From CAIQQQ01 sp037445025 (GTDB lineage Bacteria; Pseudomonadota; Alphaproteobacteria; Acetobacterales; Acetobacteraceae): 64,000 nt of DNA. The stretch lies in NCBI GenBank assembly GCA_037445025.1, contig JBBILI010000003.1, positions 124,001 to 188,000 on the forward strand, read 5' to 3'. Both the position numbers and the translations under genes were made by a program. How positions within the stretch are numbered: position 1 is the first letter of the stretch; every line of letters begins with the position of its first letter. Of the stretch, positions 33,826 to 42,919 are shown in pieces. A model generated the notes under the pieces. It saw only the letters and a list, made by a program, of their open reading frames with translations. It had not been told where the DNA came from and did no database searches.

Positions 33826-36588
33826 ATGCAACATGACACGCTCGCGGCCGAACTGCTCGATCTCGTGACCCGGCTGCGCGCCGAGCACGATGCCAACCCG
33901 TTCAGCAACCCGGTGCTGCTGGCGTCGCTGACCATCAGCCGGCGGATCGATTCCGGGGAGCTGTCGCTGGACGATCTCGCCGGGCTGATCCGGGTGCTGC
34001 GCGATGCCGCCTTCGCCGATCGGGCGGCGCGCATCGCCCGCTATGTCGGCGGCATCGCGCCGGCGGACAACGCGGCGAGCCTCGCCACGGTGGCGGCGCG
34101 GCTGATCCGCCCCGACCCCGCCGACAGCCCGGTGCCGTTCGCGGTGTTCCGCGCCGCGGTGGAACGCACGCGCTTCGCCGCCGTGTTCACCGCGCACCCG
34201 ACGTTTTCGCTGCCCGAGCCGGTCGGCACCGCCCTGGCCGAGGCCGCCAGCGGCCGGCCGGGCGATTGCTTCGCCAGCCACCGCACGCAGCGCATCACGC
34301 TGGAGGACGAGTTCCGCCAGGCCGCGACCGCGATCGCCCATGGCCGCGACGCGCTGGACCGGCTGACCTCGGCCATCCTGGAAGCCGCCCACGCCACCTG
34401 GCCCGGCCGCTGGCAGGAGGTGGTGCCGCGCCCGGTGATCCTCACCAGCTGGGTCGGCTACGACACCGACGGCCGCAACGACATCTTCTGGTGGGACACG
34501 CTGCGCCTGCGGCTGCGCATGAAACGCCTGCAGCTGGCCCGGCTGCAGGGGCAGGTGACGGCGCCGGAGCTGTCAGCGACGCTCACCGCCGCCATCGCGG
34601 CCGTCGATGCCCAGCTCGCCGTCTGTCCCGAGACCGCCGAGCCGGAGGGGGTGGCCGCCTTCGCCCAGGCCCTGGTGCAGCGGCGCGACGCCGCCCAGCC
34701 CTCGGCGCGCAAGCTGCTGGCCGCGTTCCAGGTGGCGATCGATGCCGCCCCCGAAGCCGAGAGGCTGCCGCTCGCCGTGGCGCGCGCCGGCCTCGCCGGG
34801 CACGGCATGTCGCTCGCGCACACCCATGTGCGGCTGAACTCCACGCAGATCCACAATGTCGCCCGCCAGCGGCTGGGCCTCGCCGATGCGCCGGAGGATC
34901 TGTCGCGCAGGCGCGCCCTGCTGACCGCCATCAACCAGGCGCTGGACACGGTGATCCCTGTCGCCGTCGATTTCGGCGCCCTGCTGGCCGAACAGGCCTC
35001 GGCCGCGCGGCTGATGATGACGGTGGCGCAGATCATCAAGCATATCGACAGCGACACCAAGGTGCGCTTCCTCATCGCCGAGACCGAGACCGGCTACACG
35101 CTGCTGTGCGCGCTGTGGCTGGCGAAGCTGTTCGGCATCGCCGAGCGGATCGAGATCAGCCCGCTGTTCGAGACCGCCGAGGCGCTGGAAGGCGGGGCGC
35201 GGGTGATCGAGGAGGCACTGCGCAGCCCGCATTACCGGCGCTACCTGCAGGCGACCGGCAGCCTCGCCGTGCAGTTCGGCTATTCCGATTCCGGCCGCTA
35301 TGTCGGCCAGCTCGCCGCGACCTACCTCATCGAGCGGCTGCGGCTGAAGATCGTCGATTCGCTCACGCGCCACGGCCTGACCGATGTGGAGGTGATCCTG
35401 TTCGACACGCACGGCGAAAGCGTCGGCCGCGGCGCGCATCCCGGCAGCCTCGCCCAGCGTCTGGCCTATCTGTCGCCGCCGCTGAGCCAGGCCGCGTTCG
35501 CCGCCAAGAGCATCGCCGTGCGCGAGGAAAGCGCGTTCCAGGGCGGCGACGGCTATCTGCTGTTCGGCACGCCCGAGCTGGCGCTGGCCACCATCGCCCG
35601 CCTCGCCGAGCACGCGTTTCCGCAGGCCGCGCCCAGGCCGGACCCGATCTACGACGAGCCGGATTTCGCCGCCGATTTCTTCGCCTCCGCCCGCACCGCC
35701 ATGCAGGCGCTGGTGGAGGACCCCGGCTACGCCGCCCTGCTCGGCGCCTTCGGCCCCGCCCTGCTCGACCCCACCGGCAGCCGGCCCGCCGCCCGCCAGA
35801 CCGACGGCATGGGCGGCCCCGCCACCATCCGCCACCCCAGCGAGCTGCGCGCCATTCCCAACAACGCCATCCTCCAGCAGCTCGGCTGGATGGCCAACAC
35901 GCTGCAGGGCCTGGGCGAAGGCGCGCGGCGCAACCCGCAATCCTTCGCCGAGCTGCGCACCACCAGCCCGCGCCTCAGCATGGCCCTGGCACTCGCCGGC
36001 CACGCGCTGGCGCATTCCGATCTCGACGTGCTGCGCGCGACCGTCGACACGCTGGACCCCGGCACCTGGCTCGACCGCGCCGCCCATGCCCGCATCGAAG
36101 GCCGGCGCGAGGCGCTGGTCGCCGTCGCCCGCGCGCTGGAGCGGCTCGATCTGTGGGCCCCGGTGCAGGCCATGTTCCGCCGCATCCAGGCCGACCATGT
36201 GCAGCTGCGCGCCCACTGGCCCGACGCGCCGAGCATGGCCATCCGCGAGACGCTGCTGCACGCGCTGCGCCTCGCCCTGGTGCACCGCATCTGGCTGCTG
36301 GAGACCGCGATCCCGGATTTTTCGCCCCGCTTCGGCGTCACCCGCATGGCGCTCGAACAGCGCATCCTGCGGCTGGACGTGCCGGCCTCCATCGCCTTCC
36401 TCGGCGAGGTGTTCCCCGCCGCCCCCGACCCCGCCGCCGACCGTGACTACGGCGAACCGCACGGCCCCCGGCTCGACGCCGCCTACGCCCGCGAGCACGC
36501 CGAGCTCTTTACACCGATGCTGCGACTGTTCGAGATGGTGCGCGAGATCGGCACCGCCATCACACATGAGGTGGGCGCGTTCGGCTGA
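33826..36588 (+). CDS. Divergent phosphoenolpyruvate carboxylase homologue
   Basis: A 920-residue protein with the overall length and motif order of PEP carboxylase, but many signature residues differ. TAHPT is kept but followed by FSLPEP. The GGDRDGNP motif appears as VGYDTDGRND. YSDSNKD appears as YSDSGRYVG. The mobile catalytic loop FHGRGGTxGRGG appears as FDTHGESVGRGAHP. LRAIP and GSRPA are retained, and the usual C-terminal QNTG is missing (ends VGAFG). ATG 33826 follows a 115-bp gap from the divergent dioxygenase. It may be a PEP carboxylase with altered chemistry or a paralogue with another role. Confidence 0.8.
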   Translation: MQHDTLAAELLDLVTRLRAEHDANPFSNPVLLASLTISRRIDSGELSLDDLAGLIRVLRDAAFADRAARIARYVGGIAPADNAASLATVAARLIRPDPADSPVPFAVFRAAVERTRFAAVFTAHPTFSLPEPVGTALAEAASGRPGDCFASHRTQRITLEDEFRQAATAIAHGRDALDRLTSAILEAAHATWPGRWQEVVPRPVILTSWVGYDTDGRNDIFWWDTLRLRLRMKRLQLARLQGQVTAPELSATLTAAIAAVDAQLAVCPETAEPEGVAAFAQALVQRRDAAQPSARKLLAAFQVAIDAAPEAERLPLAVARAGLAGHGMSLAHTHVRLNSTQIHNVARQRLGLADAPEDLSRRRALLTAINQALDTVIPVAVDFGALLAEQASAARLMMTVAQIIKHIDSDTKVRFLIAETETGYTLLCALWLAKLFGIAERIEISPLFETAEALEGGARVIEEALRSPHYRRYLQATGSLAVQFGYSDSGRYVGQLAATYLIERLRLKIVDSLTRHGLTDVEVILFDTHGESVGRGAHPGSLAQRLAYLSPPLSQAAFAAKSIAVREESAFQGGDGYLLFGTPELALATIARLAEHAFPQAAPRPDPIYDEPDFAADFFASARTAMQALVEDPGYAALLGAFGPALLDPTGSRPAARQTDGMGGPATIRHPSELRAIPNNAILQQLGWMANTLQGLGEGARRNPQSFAELRTTSPRLSMALALAGHALAHSDLDVLRATVDTLDPGTWLDRAAHARIEGRREALVAVARALERLDLWAPVQAMFRRIQADHVQLRAHWPDAPSMAIRETLLHALRLALVHRIWLLETAIPDFSPRFGVTRMALEQRILRLDVPASIAFLGEVFPAAPDPAADRDYGEPHGPRLDAAYAREHAELFTPMLRLFEMVREIGTAITHEVGAFG

Positions 36589-36602
36589 TCGGGGGAACCG
36601 CC

Positions 36603-37598
36603 TTGGCCGCACCCGTCGAACATGCCTCGCTGGACCAGGCCTTCGCGTGGCTGGATGGTCTGAGCTTTCCCATCGCCACGGCCACCGTCGCACCGTCGCG
36701 CGCCGTCGGCCGCGCGCTGCTGCTGGAGCTGCGCGCCGGCCGCGCGCTGCCGCCGCAGGACCGCGCCACGCTGGACGGGCTCGCCCTGTGCGCCGCCCAC
36801 ACCGAAGGCGCCGGCCCCTATAATCCGGTCCCGGTCCCCGCCATTCCCGTGGCCTGCGGCGATGCCATGCCGCCGGGCACCGACGCGGTGCTGCCGGCCG
36901 ACCTCATCGAGGCCGGCCACGCTCTGGAGGTCGCGTCGATCGGCGAGGGCGTCGCCCATGCCGGCAGCGAGCTGGCCCGCGGCGCGCTGCTGTTTCCGGC
37001 CGGCCATGTCATCCGCCCCACCGATATCGCCGTGCTGGCCGAGCTCGACATCGCCGCCGTCACCGTCCGCTTCGGGCTCACCGTGGGCGGCAGCGTGCCG
37101 GCCGCGCTCGACGCGCTGCGCCAGGCGCTGATGGAGCGCGATTTCTGCCAGTTCGACGCCGACGGCGACATCATCATCACCACCCGCGCCGATCCTGCCG
37201 ACAGCTGGGACATCCAGAGCCTGGCCCTGCGCCCGGGCGGCGCCTTCTGCCGGCTGGGCCGGCGCGGCCGCACGCCGCTGCTGCTGCTGCCGCGGGACTG
37301 GCTGGGCTTTGTGCTGTGCTGGGAGCTGCTGGCCGCGCGGCTGCTGCGCGGCCACGCCGCCATCGGCGCGCTGGCGGCACAGCCCTGCCGGCTGGCCAGC
37401 AAGCTGGTCTCCGCCATCGGCCTCGCCGATGCGATCCTGGTCCGCCTCGATGCCGAAGGTCGCGCCACGCCGTTGCCCGGCGTCGAAAGCGGCGGTGCCA
37501 CCGCCCTCGCCCGCGCCGACGGCTATGTGCTGGTGCCGCCGACACGGGAAGGCTTTGCGCCGGAGGATCTGGTCATGGTGCACCGCTTCACGGCATAG
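36603..37598 (+). CDS. Degenerate MoeA-like molybdopterin protein
   Basis: A 331-residue protein starting at TTG 36603, with GGGGGAA upstream. The first 180 residues keep MoeA features: AVGRALLLELRAGRALPPQDRATLDGLAL and GDAMPPGTDAVLPADLIEAG, then ARGALLFPAGHVIRPTDIAVLAEL. The MogA-like domain is short and lacks the SGGTSxG and PGxP substrate loops. It probably does not catalyse molybdenum insertion alone. It sits 7 bp before a full MoeA fusion gene, so the two may work as a pair. The role is inferred. Confidence 0.7.
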   Translation: MAAPVEHASLDQAFAWLDGLSFPIATATVAPSRAVGRALLLELRAGRALPPQDRATLDGLALCAAHTEGAGPYNPVPVPAIPVACGDAMPPGTDAVLPADLIEAGHALEVASIGEGVAHAGSELARGALLFPAGHVIRPTDIAVLAELDIAAVTVRFGLTVGGSVPAALDALRQALMERDFCQFDADGDIIITTRADPADSWDIQSLALRPGGAFCRLGRRGRTPLLLLPRDWLGFVLCWELLAARLLRGHAAIGALAAQPCRLASKLVSAIGLADAILVRLDAEGRATPLPGVESGGATALARADGYVLVPPTREGFAPEDLVMVHRFTA

Positions 37599-37605
37599 AG
37601 CCGCG

Positions 37606-39570
37606 ATGATCGATCTCGACACGCTGCGCCGCGCCGCCCGCCAGGACCAGTTCCTCGACGTGATCGCCCCCGAAGCGGCCACCGCGCGGTTCCACGCCGC
37701 CCTCACTTTGGCCCCGCTGGGGCTGGAGACGGTGACGCTCGCCGCCTGCCTCGGCCGGGTGCTGGCAACGGACGTGGTGGCCCCGGTCGATGCGCCGGGC
37801 TTCGACCGCGCCAGCGTGGACGGCTTCGCCCTGCGCGCGGCCGACCTCGCTGGCGCCGCGCCCGCCACGCCGGTGCGGCTGCGCCTCAACCCCGAGATCC
37901 TCACCCCCGGCCGCAAGCCGCGCCTCACCATCAGCCCCGGCACCGCCACCCCGATCGCCACCGGCGGCATGGTGCCGCGCGGGGCGGACGCGGTGGTGAT
38001 GGTGGAGCACACCGAAGCCGGCGAGGACGCGGACGGCCTGATCGTCGCGGTGTCGCGCAGCGTCGCCGCCGGGGCCGCCATCGCCGCCGCCGGCTCGGAC
38101 ATCACCAGCGGCGAGACCCTGCTGCGCGCCGGCACGGAGCTCGGCTCGCGCGAGATCGGCATGCTGGCCGCGGTCGGCGTGGCGGAGGTTGCGGTGTGGC
38201 GCCGGCCGCAGGTTGCGATCTTCTCCACCGGCGACGAGATCGTGCCGCCGGGGGCCGCGATCCGCCCGGGCCAGGTGTTCGACAGCAACGCCGCCACCCT
38301 GGCCGCCGCCGTCACCGAGCTCGGCGCCACCGCCGTGCCGCTGGGCATCGTGCCCGACGACGAGGCCGCCCTGCAGCAGCGGCTCGACCAGGCGCTGTCG
38401 TGCGCGGACATGGTGCTGCTCTCCGGCGGCACCTCGAAAGGCGCCGGCGATCTGGCCGCCCGCGTCGTCGCCCGCCTGCAGAACCCCGGCGTGGTCGTGC
38501 ACGGCGTGGCGCTGAAGCCGGGCAAGCCGCTCTGCCTGGCCGTCACCGACGGCAAGCCGGTGGCGATCCTGCCGGGCTTTCCGACCTCCGCGATCATGAC
38601 ATTCCACACGTTCCTGGCCCCGGTGATCCGCCGCTTCGCCGGGCGCGATGCCGGGCGTGCCGAAACCGTGGCGGCGCGGCTGCCGCTGCGCATCGCCTCC
38701 GAGCGGGGCCGGCTGGAATATGTGCTGGTGTCGCTGAGCCGGGCGCAGGATGGCGGCCTGGTCGCCTTCCCCGCCGGCAAGGGCTCCGGCGCCGTCACCG
38801 CCTTCGCCCAGGCCGACGGGTTCTTCGCCGTGCCGCCGCTGACCGAAAGTGTTGCCGCCGACAGCATCGTCTCGGTGCAGCTGATCGGCACGCGGCGCGA
38901 GCCGGCCGATCTCACCATCATCGGCAGCCATTGCGTGGGGCTCGACCTGCTGGTGGGCCACCTTGCCCGCGCCGGGCTGACCGCCCGGCTGCTCGCCGTC
39001 GGCAGCCAGGGCGGACTGGCCGCGGCCCGGCGCGGCGAATGCGACATCGCGCCGGTGCATCTGATGGACCAGGCCACCGGGCGCTACAACACGCCGTTTC
39101 TCTCGGACGGCCTGGAGCTGGAGCCGGGCTATACCCGCATGCAGGGCCTGGTGTTCCGGCCGGACGACCCTCGCTTCGGCGCCTCGCTCGAGACCGCCCG
39201 CGCGGCGATTCTGGGCGATGCGTCGCTGGTGATGATGAACCGCAACGCCGGCAGCGGTACCCGCGTGCTGATCGACCGTCTGCTAGCGGGGGCGCGGCCC
39301 GCCGGCTACAGCGCCCAGGCGAAATCCCACAACGGCGTGGCGGCTGCGGTGGCGCAGGGGCGCGCCGACTGGGGCATGGCGATCGCCACCGTGGCGTCCC
39401 GCTACGGTCTGGGGTTCCTGCCGGTGCAGGAGGAGCAGTACGACTTCGTCATTCCGTCCAGCCGCGCCGAACGCATGCCGGTGCAGCGGTTTCGCGCGCT
39501 GCTGGCGGACCCGGCGGTGCGGGCGGAACTTTTTGCGATCGGGTTCGCTGCGACTCGGCAAGACGCTTGA
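37606..39570 (+). CDS. MoeA fused to a periplasmic-binding-protein-like domain
   Basis: A 654-residue fusion. Residues about 1-420 are MoeA: APGFDRASVDGFALRAADL, ATGGMVPRGADAVVMVEHTE, FSTGDEIVPPG, LSGGTSKGAGDLAARVV, LKPGKPLCLA and ILPGFPTSA. Residues about 440-654 are a PBP/LysR-ligand-like domain: IIGSHCVGLDLLVGHLA, GGLAAARRGECDIAPVHLMD and MMNRNAGSGTRVLIDRLL. MoeA inserts molybdate into molybdopterin. The second domain may sense molybdate or tungstate or deliver the metal. The operon could serve the molybdenum hydroxylase at 59561-63373. Confidence 0.9.
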   Translation: MIDLDTLRRAARQDQFLDVIAPEAATARFHAALTLAPLGLETVTLAACLGRVLATDVVAPVDAPGFDRASVDGFALRAADLAGAAPATPVRLRLNPEILTPGRKPRLTISPGTATPIATGGMVPRGADAVVMVEHTEAGEDADGLIVAVSRSVAAGAAIAAAGSDITSGETLLRAGTELGSREIGMLAAVGVAEVAVWRRPQVAIFSTGDEIVPPGAAIRPGQVFDSNAATLAAAVTELGATAVPLGIVPDDEAALQQRLDQALSCADMVLLSGGTSKGAGDLAARVVARLQNPGVVVHGVALKPGKPLCLAVTDGKPVAILPGFPTSAIMTFHTFLAPVIRRFAGRDAGRAETVAARLPLRIASERGRLEYVLVSLSRAQDGGLVAFPAGKGSGAVTAFAQADGFFAVPPLTESVAADSIVSVQLIGTRREPADLTIIGSHCVGLDLLVGHLARAGLTARLLAVGSQGGLAAARRGECDIAPVHLMDQATGRYNTPFLSDGLELEPGYTRMQGLVFRPDDPRFGASLETARAAILGDASLVMMNRNAGSGTRVLIDRLLAGARPAGYSAQAKSHNGVAAAVAQGRADWGMAIATVASRYGLGFLPVQEEQYDFVIPSSRAERMPVQRFRALLADPAVRAELFAIGFAATRQDA

Positions 39571-39627
39571 ACCGGGCGCGCAAGGCGTGCAGGCTGAGGG
39601 CCTCAACAACTGAAAGGAGGTGATCCA

Positions 39628-39714
39628 GTGTCTCATTGTCTCACGGCGACAAGGACTTCGGCCAGGATGACTGGCGTGACCTGGGTTCCTGCCTCTTGGG
39701 TGGCTGCCGCGTAG
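39628..39714 (+). CDS. 28-codon small ORF with near-perfect Shine-Dalgarno
   Basis: GTG 39628 is preceded by AAAGGAGGTGATC, which matches the anti-Shine-Dalgarno end of 16S rRNA over most of its length, at optimal spacing (7 nt from GGAGG). The 28-residue product VSHCLTATRTSARMTG, then VTWVPASWVAAA, has no known domain. A strong terminator follows at 39742, so this looks like an independent small transcript. Part of the reading frame (CTCATTGTCT) can pair with downstream AGACAATG near 39733, suggesting structure over the ribosome site. Not recognised. Confidence 0.5.
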   Translation: MSHCLTATRTSARMTGVTWVPASWVAAA

Positions 39715-39741
39715 CACAGTCCTTGATCAGCCAGACAATGT

Positions 39742-39777
39742 GAGGGCTCCGGGAGACCGGGGCCCTCTTTTGTTTTT
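39742..39777 (+). terminator. Intrinsic terminator after the small ORF
   Basis: GAGGGCTCCGG (39742-39752), GAGA loop and CCGGGGCCCTC (39757-39767) form an 11-bp stem with one G-U, followed by TTTTGTTTTT. This is a textbook rho-independent terminator on the plus strand, 27 bp past the small ORF stop. Confidence 0.9.
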
Positions 39778-39790
39778 AAGGAAGAAAGCG

Positions 39791-39904
39791 CTTCTTTTCT
39801 GAAGAAAAGAAGCAAAAGACTTTTTATCGCTTGGTCCCGTTTCATCCGGAGGGGCCGGGTCCAAAGAATGAAAGTTTTTTGGTTCTTTTTTTCAAAAAAG
39901 AACC
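39791..39904. repeat. Complete two-hairpin repeat, copy 1 (B then A)
   Basis: Half B: CTTCTTTTCT and AGAAAAGAAG (39791-39812), then CAAAAGACTTTTT. A GC-rich spacer containing TCCGGA follows, then half A at 39868-39904. The 114-bp unit lies between the small-ORF terminator and the end of the convergent EAL gene. It occurs complete again, inverted, at 56389-56502. Confidence 0.9.
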
Positions 39905-39910
39905 GCTTCC

Positions 39911-41551
39911 TCAATTCCCCTGAAGCCGCCCCGGCTTCCCAAACAGCCACCCCTGCCCAAACTCCACCCCCAGCTCCCGCATCAGGCTGCACTGCGCCTC
40001 GGTCTCGATCATCTCCGCGATCACGCTGGCGCCCGCATTCATCGCCATCTGCACCATCGACCCCGCCAGCTGCCGATCCCGCTTGCTCGTCGCCGCCGCG
40101 CGCACATACGCCCCGTCCAGCTTCACGTGATCCACCCCGAACGCCCTGAGGTAGCGAAACGCCGCCGCCCCGGCGCCGAAATCATCCAGGCACACCGCCA
40201 CCCCCGTCGCCCGCAGCTTCTCCATGTTCGCCGCCGCCGCCGCCAGATCCTCGATCTCCGCCGTCTCGGTCAGCTCCACCATCAGCCGCCCCGACGGCAG
40301 ATAGCTGCCATCCCCCTGCGGCAGCGCCAGCCGGTTCAGCAGACGGATGCCATATTGCGGGTTCTGCATCGTCAGACCCGACATGTTCACCGCCACCCGC
40401 ACATGCGGACTCGCGGAGATCGCCTGCAGCGCCGCCTCCATCACCGCCCAGTCCAGCTCCTCCGACAGCCCGACCGCCTCAGCGAAGGTGACGAATTCCT
40501 GCGTGTCCTTCAGCGGCATGTTCGGGGTGGGAATCGTGCGCAGCAGCGCCTCGAAATGATGCAGGCTGCGGTCATCCAGCCTTACGATCGGCTGATACAC
40601 CAGTCGAAACCGCCGCTCGCTCAGCACCGAACGCACCGCGATCGCCTGCTGCTCGGCATTGGCGACAATCCCCGCCAGCCCCGCCGCACTGCCGATCGCA
40701 TCTGTCGCCACCTGGCCACCTTCGGCGAAGCGCCCCAGCGCATAGCGCAGCGCCCGCGCCGCCTGGGTCGTCGGCAGCGCTCCCGGATCCAGCGGCAGCT
40801 GCAAGCCCGACACGGTCGCCCGCCCCGCCGCCGGACTGGCCTGCAGTGCCGCATCCAACCGCATCAGCACATCGGACATGTCGATCGCATGCGGTGACAG
40901 CACGCCGTAGCGACCCTCCGCAATCGCCCCCGCGGTCACCCCCGGGGCCGTCGCCTGCAAGGCGTTGCCGATCGTCGTCTCCAGCCGCTTGCGATCATCC
41001 GGGGTCAGGCTCTCCCGCACCCGGTCCCAGCCTTTCAGCTCGACCAGCCCCAGCTCGCCCGGCTGCGGCTCACGCAACGCCGCCTCCGCCATGCGGGCGA
41101 AACCGCGCTGATCCGCCACCGCTCCCGACCGTGCCACCTGCGGCGCCGCCTCGGCCGGGATCGGCCCGATGGTGAAATGCAGCCGTGGAAACCCCGCCAC
41201 CGACGGCATCATCAACGCCGCCACCGACATCGGCGTGCACGCGCCGTCCGCCAGCCGCAGCACCACCGGCAGGATCCGCCCGCTCTGCGCCACCAGCCCG
41301 ATGGCCACAGCGAGCGACTCACGGTCCGCCGCCGCGAACAGGCTGCCGACGTGACGGCCCACCACGTCATTGCCCTCGCAGCCGAGCCGCGACCGGAACG
41401 CCCCCGCGGCAAAGCCGATCACGCCATACGGATCGGTCTCCACCAGCAGATCAGCCCCGGCAAACGCAAACGCCAGAAATCGGTCATTCAGAACGTCAGC
41501 GTTCCGCCGGGGTATGTCGCCGATATCAAGCCGGATTGCCGAGGACGACAT
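39911..41551 (-). CDS. EAL-domain cyclic-di-GMP phosphodiesterase
   Basis: A 546-residue protein. Residues about 30-120 look PAS-like (LVETDPYGVIGFAAGAF, VVGRHVGSLF). The C-terminal EAL domain is complete: LVYQPIVRL, FEALLRT, VAVNMSG, MVELTET, CLDDFGAG, VKLDG, AEMIETEAQ and GQGWLFGKP. All the metal and catalytic positions I can check are present, so it should hydrolyse c-di-GMP. There is no membrane segment and no GGDEF domain in the middle region (about 150-290). It ends 7 bp from the two-hairpin repeat. Confidence 0.92.
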   Translation of the reverse strand: MSSSAIRLDIGDIPRRNADVLNDRFLAFAFAGADLLVETDPYGVIGFAAGAFRSRLGCEGNDVVGRHVGSLFAAADRESLAVAIGLVAQSGRILPVVLRLADGACTPMSVAALMMPSVAGFPRLHFTIGPIPAEAAPQVARSGAVADQRGFARMAEAALREPQPGELGLVELKGWDRVRESLTPDDRKRLETTIGNALQATAPGVTAGAIAEGRYGVLSPHAIDMSDVLMRLDAALQASPAAGRATVSGLQLPLDPGALPTTQAARALRYALGRFAEGGQVATDAIGSAAGLAGIVANAEQQAIAVRSVLSERRFRLVYQPIVRLDDRSLHHFEALLRTIPTPNMPLKDTQEFVTFAEAVGLSEELDWAVMEAALQAISASPHVRVAVNMSGLTMQNPQYGIRLLNRLALPQGDGSYLPSGRLMVELTETAEIEDLAAAAANMEKLRATGVAVCLDDFGAGAAAFRYLRAFGVDHVKLDGAYVRAAATSKRDRQLAGSMVQMAMNAGASVIAEMIETEAQCSLMRELGVEFGQGWLFGKPGRLQGN

Positions 41552-41620
41552 GCACCACCCACTCTGGACGTGAGCAGAACCTAGCGTCGCCTTGGTTAAC
41601 CCATCATGAACCGAACCGCG

Positions 41621-42148
41621 TCAGCCCAGGGCCGCTTCACCTTCCAGCGTCGCCGCCACCGCATGCACCACCGCGGCGATGCGCACCGCCGTCTGCACCT
41701 GCTCGGCCGACAGCCCGCCCTGGCGCACCACCTTCTCGTGGCTCTCCATGCACATGCCGCAGCCGTTGATGGCCGAAACCGCCAGCGACCACAGCTCGAA
41801 ATCCACCTTGTCCACACCAGGCTTCGCCATGATGTTCATGCGCAGCTTGGCCGGCATGGTCGGGTAGCCGCCGCCCACGAGATGGGTGAAGCGATAATAG
41901 ACGTTGTTCATCGCCATCACCGAGGCCGCGGCCTTCGCCGCCGTCAGCGCCTCGGCCGAAAGCTTCGGGCCGAATTCGGCCACGATGGCGCGGATCACCA
42001 CGGCGTTGCGCGATGCCAGCGCGCTGGCGACGAACGTGCCGGCAAGCTGCTGCTGCGACAGCGTCGGATCCATCGCCAGCGAGCCCAGGTTGAGCTTCTG
42101 GTCCTTGGCGTATTCAGGCAAAGCGTTCTTGAGCGTGTCGAGGGACAT
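41621..42148 (-). CDS. ahpD: Alkyl hydroperoxidase AhpD
   Basis: A 175-residue carboxymuconolactone-decarboxylase-fold protein. The redox motif is INGCGMCMESHEKVVRQGG (Cys-x2-Cys-x3-His, about residues 130-137), as in AhpD. ALASRNAVVIRAIVAEFGP fits the family helix. AhpD reduces AhpC. ATG 42148 follows ahpC in the same direction, with a terminator-like hairpin in the gap. Confidence 0.93.
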   Translation of the reverse strand: MSLDTLKNALPEYAKDQKLNLGSLAMDPTLSQQQLAGTFVASALASRNAVVIRAIVAEFGPKLSAEALTAAKAAASVMAMNNVYYRFTHLVGGGYPTMPAKLRMNIMAKPGVDKVDFELWSLAVSAINGCGMCMESHEKVVRQGGLSAEQVQTAVRIAAVVHAVAATLEGEAALG

Positions 42149-42159
42149 GAAAATCTCCG

Positions 42160-42194
42160 AAAAAAAGGGCCGGGACCCCTGCAGGTCCCGGCCC
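42160..42194 (-). terminator. Terminator/attenuator between ahpC and ahpD
   Basis: GGTCCCGGCCC and GGGCCGGGACC (42184-42194 with 42167-42177) form a perfect 11-bp stem, and seven T residues follow on the minus strand. It lies inside the ahpC-ahpD gap, just before the ahpD ribosome site, so it would let only part of the transcript reach ahpD. Confidence 0.85.
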
Positions 42195-42213
42195 TGGTCA
42201 GCACGTCTTGAAA

Positions 42214-42789
42214 TCAGGCGGCGGCGGCGAACAGGTCGGCCGGCTTCAGCGTCTCCTCGCCCTTGGTCCAGCCGCACGGGCAGAGCTCGTCGGTCTGCAG
42301 CGCGTCGAGGATGCGGATCACCTCGTTGGGATTGCGCCCGACATTGAGGCCGTTCACCGAGGCCCACTGGATCACGCCATACGGGTCGACGATGAAGGTC
42401 GCGCGTAGGGCCACACCTTCCTTCTTGTCCAGAATGCCCAGCGCCGTGGTCAGCTCGCGCTTCACGTCGGCCAGCATCGGGAACGGCAGGTCGTTGATGT
42501 CCTTGTTATACAGGCGCCAGTTGAGGTGCACGAACTCGTTGTCCGTCGACACGCCATACACCACCGCATCACGGTCGTTGAAGTCACCGTTCAGCTTGCC
42601 GAAGGCTGCGATCTCGGTCGGGCAGATGAAGGTGAAATCCTTCGGCCAGAAGAACACGATCTTCCACTTGCCCTCGTCGGTCGCGTTGGAGATCTCGGTG
42701 AACGACACGCCCGGGCCACCCAGGCCCTCGGCGCCGCCCTTGACGGCGGTCAGGTGGAAGGCGGGGAATTGATCGCCAACTGTGAGCAT
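42214..42789 (-). CDS. ahpC: Peroxiredoxin AhpC
   Basis: A 191-residue typical 2-Cys peroxiredoxin. The peroxidatic motif is FTFICPTEIAAFGKL (Cys about residue 55) and the resolving Cys is in DELCPCGWTKGEE (about 170). It reduces H2O2 and organic peroxides, with AhpD as the likely reductant here. ATG 42789 has AGGAG 6 nt upstream. An AT-rich stretch with repeated GATCAGAT lies upstream and may be its promoter. OxyR control is likely given oxyR nearby. Confidence 0.96.
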   Translation of the reverse strand: MLTVGDQFPAFHLTAVKGGAEGLGGPGVSFTEISNATDEGKWKIVFFWPKDFTFICPTEIAAFGKLNGDFNDRDAVVYGVSTDNEFVHLNWRLYNKDINDLPFPMLADVKRELTTALGILDKKEGVALRATFIVDPYGVIQWASVNGLNVGRNPNEVIRILDALQTDELCPCGWTKGEETLKPADLFAAAA

Positions 42790-42919
42790 AAGGATCTCCT
42801 GCAATTTCACATCGGCACGGGTTCGTGCTGCACTGCGATATACACCTTTTCTGCTGCAATGCAGCACATCAAGCCGATAAAAAATTCGATCAGATTTGAT
42901 CGATCAGATCGATCAGACG

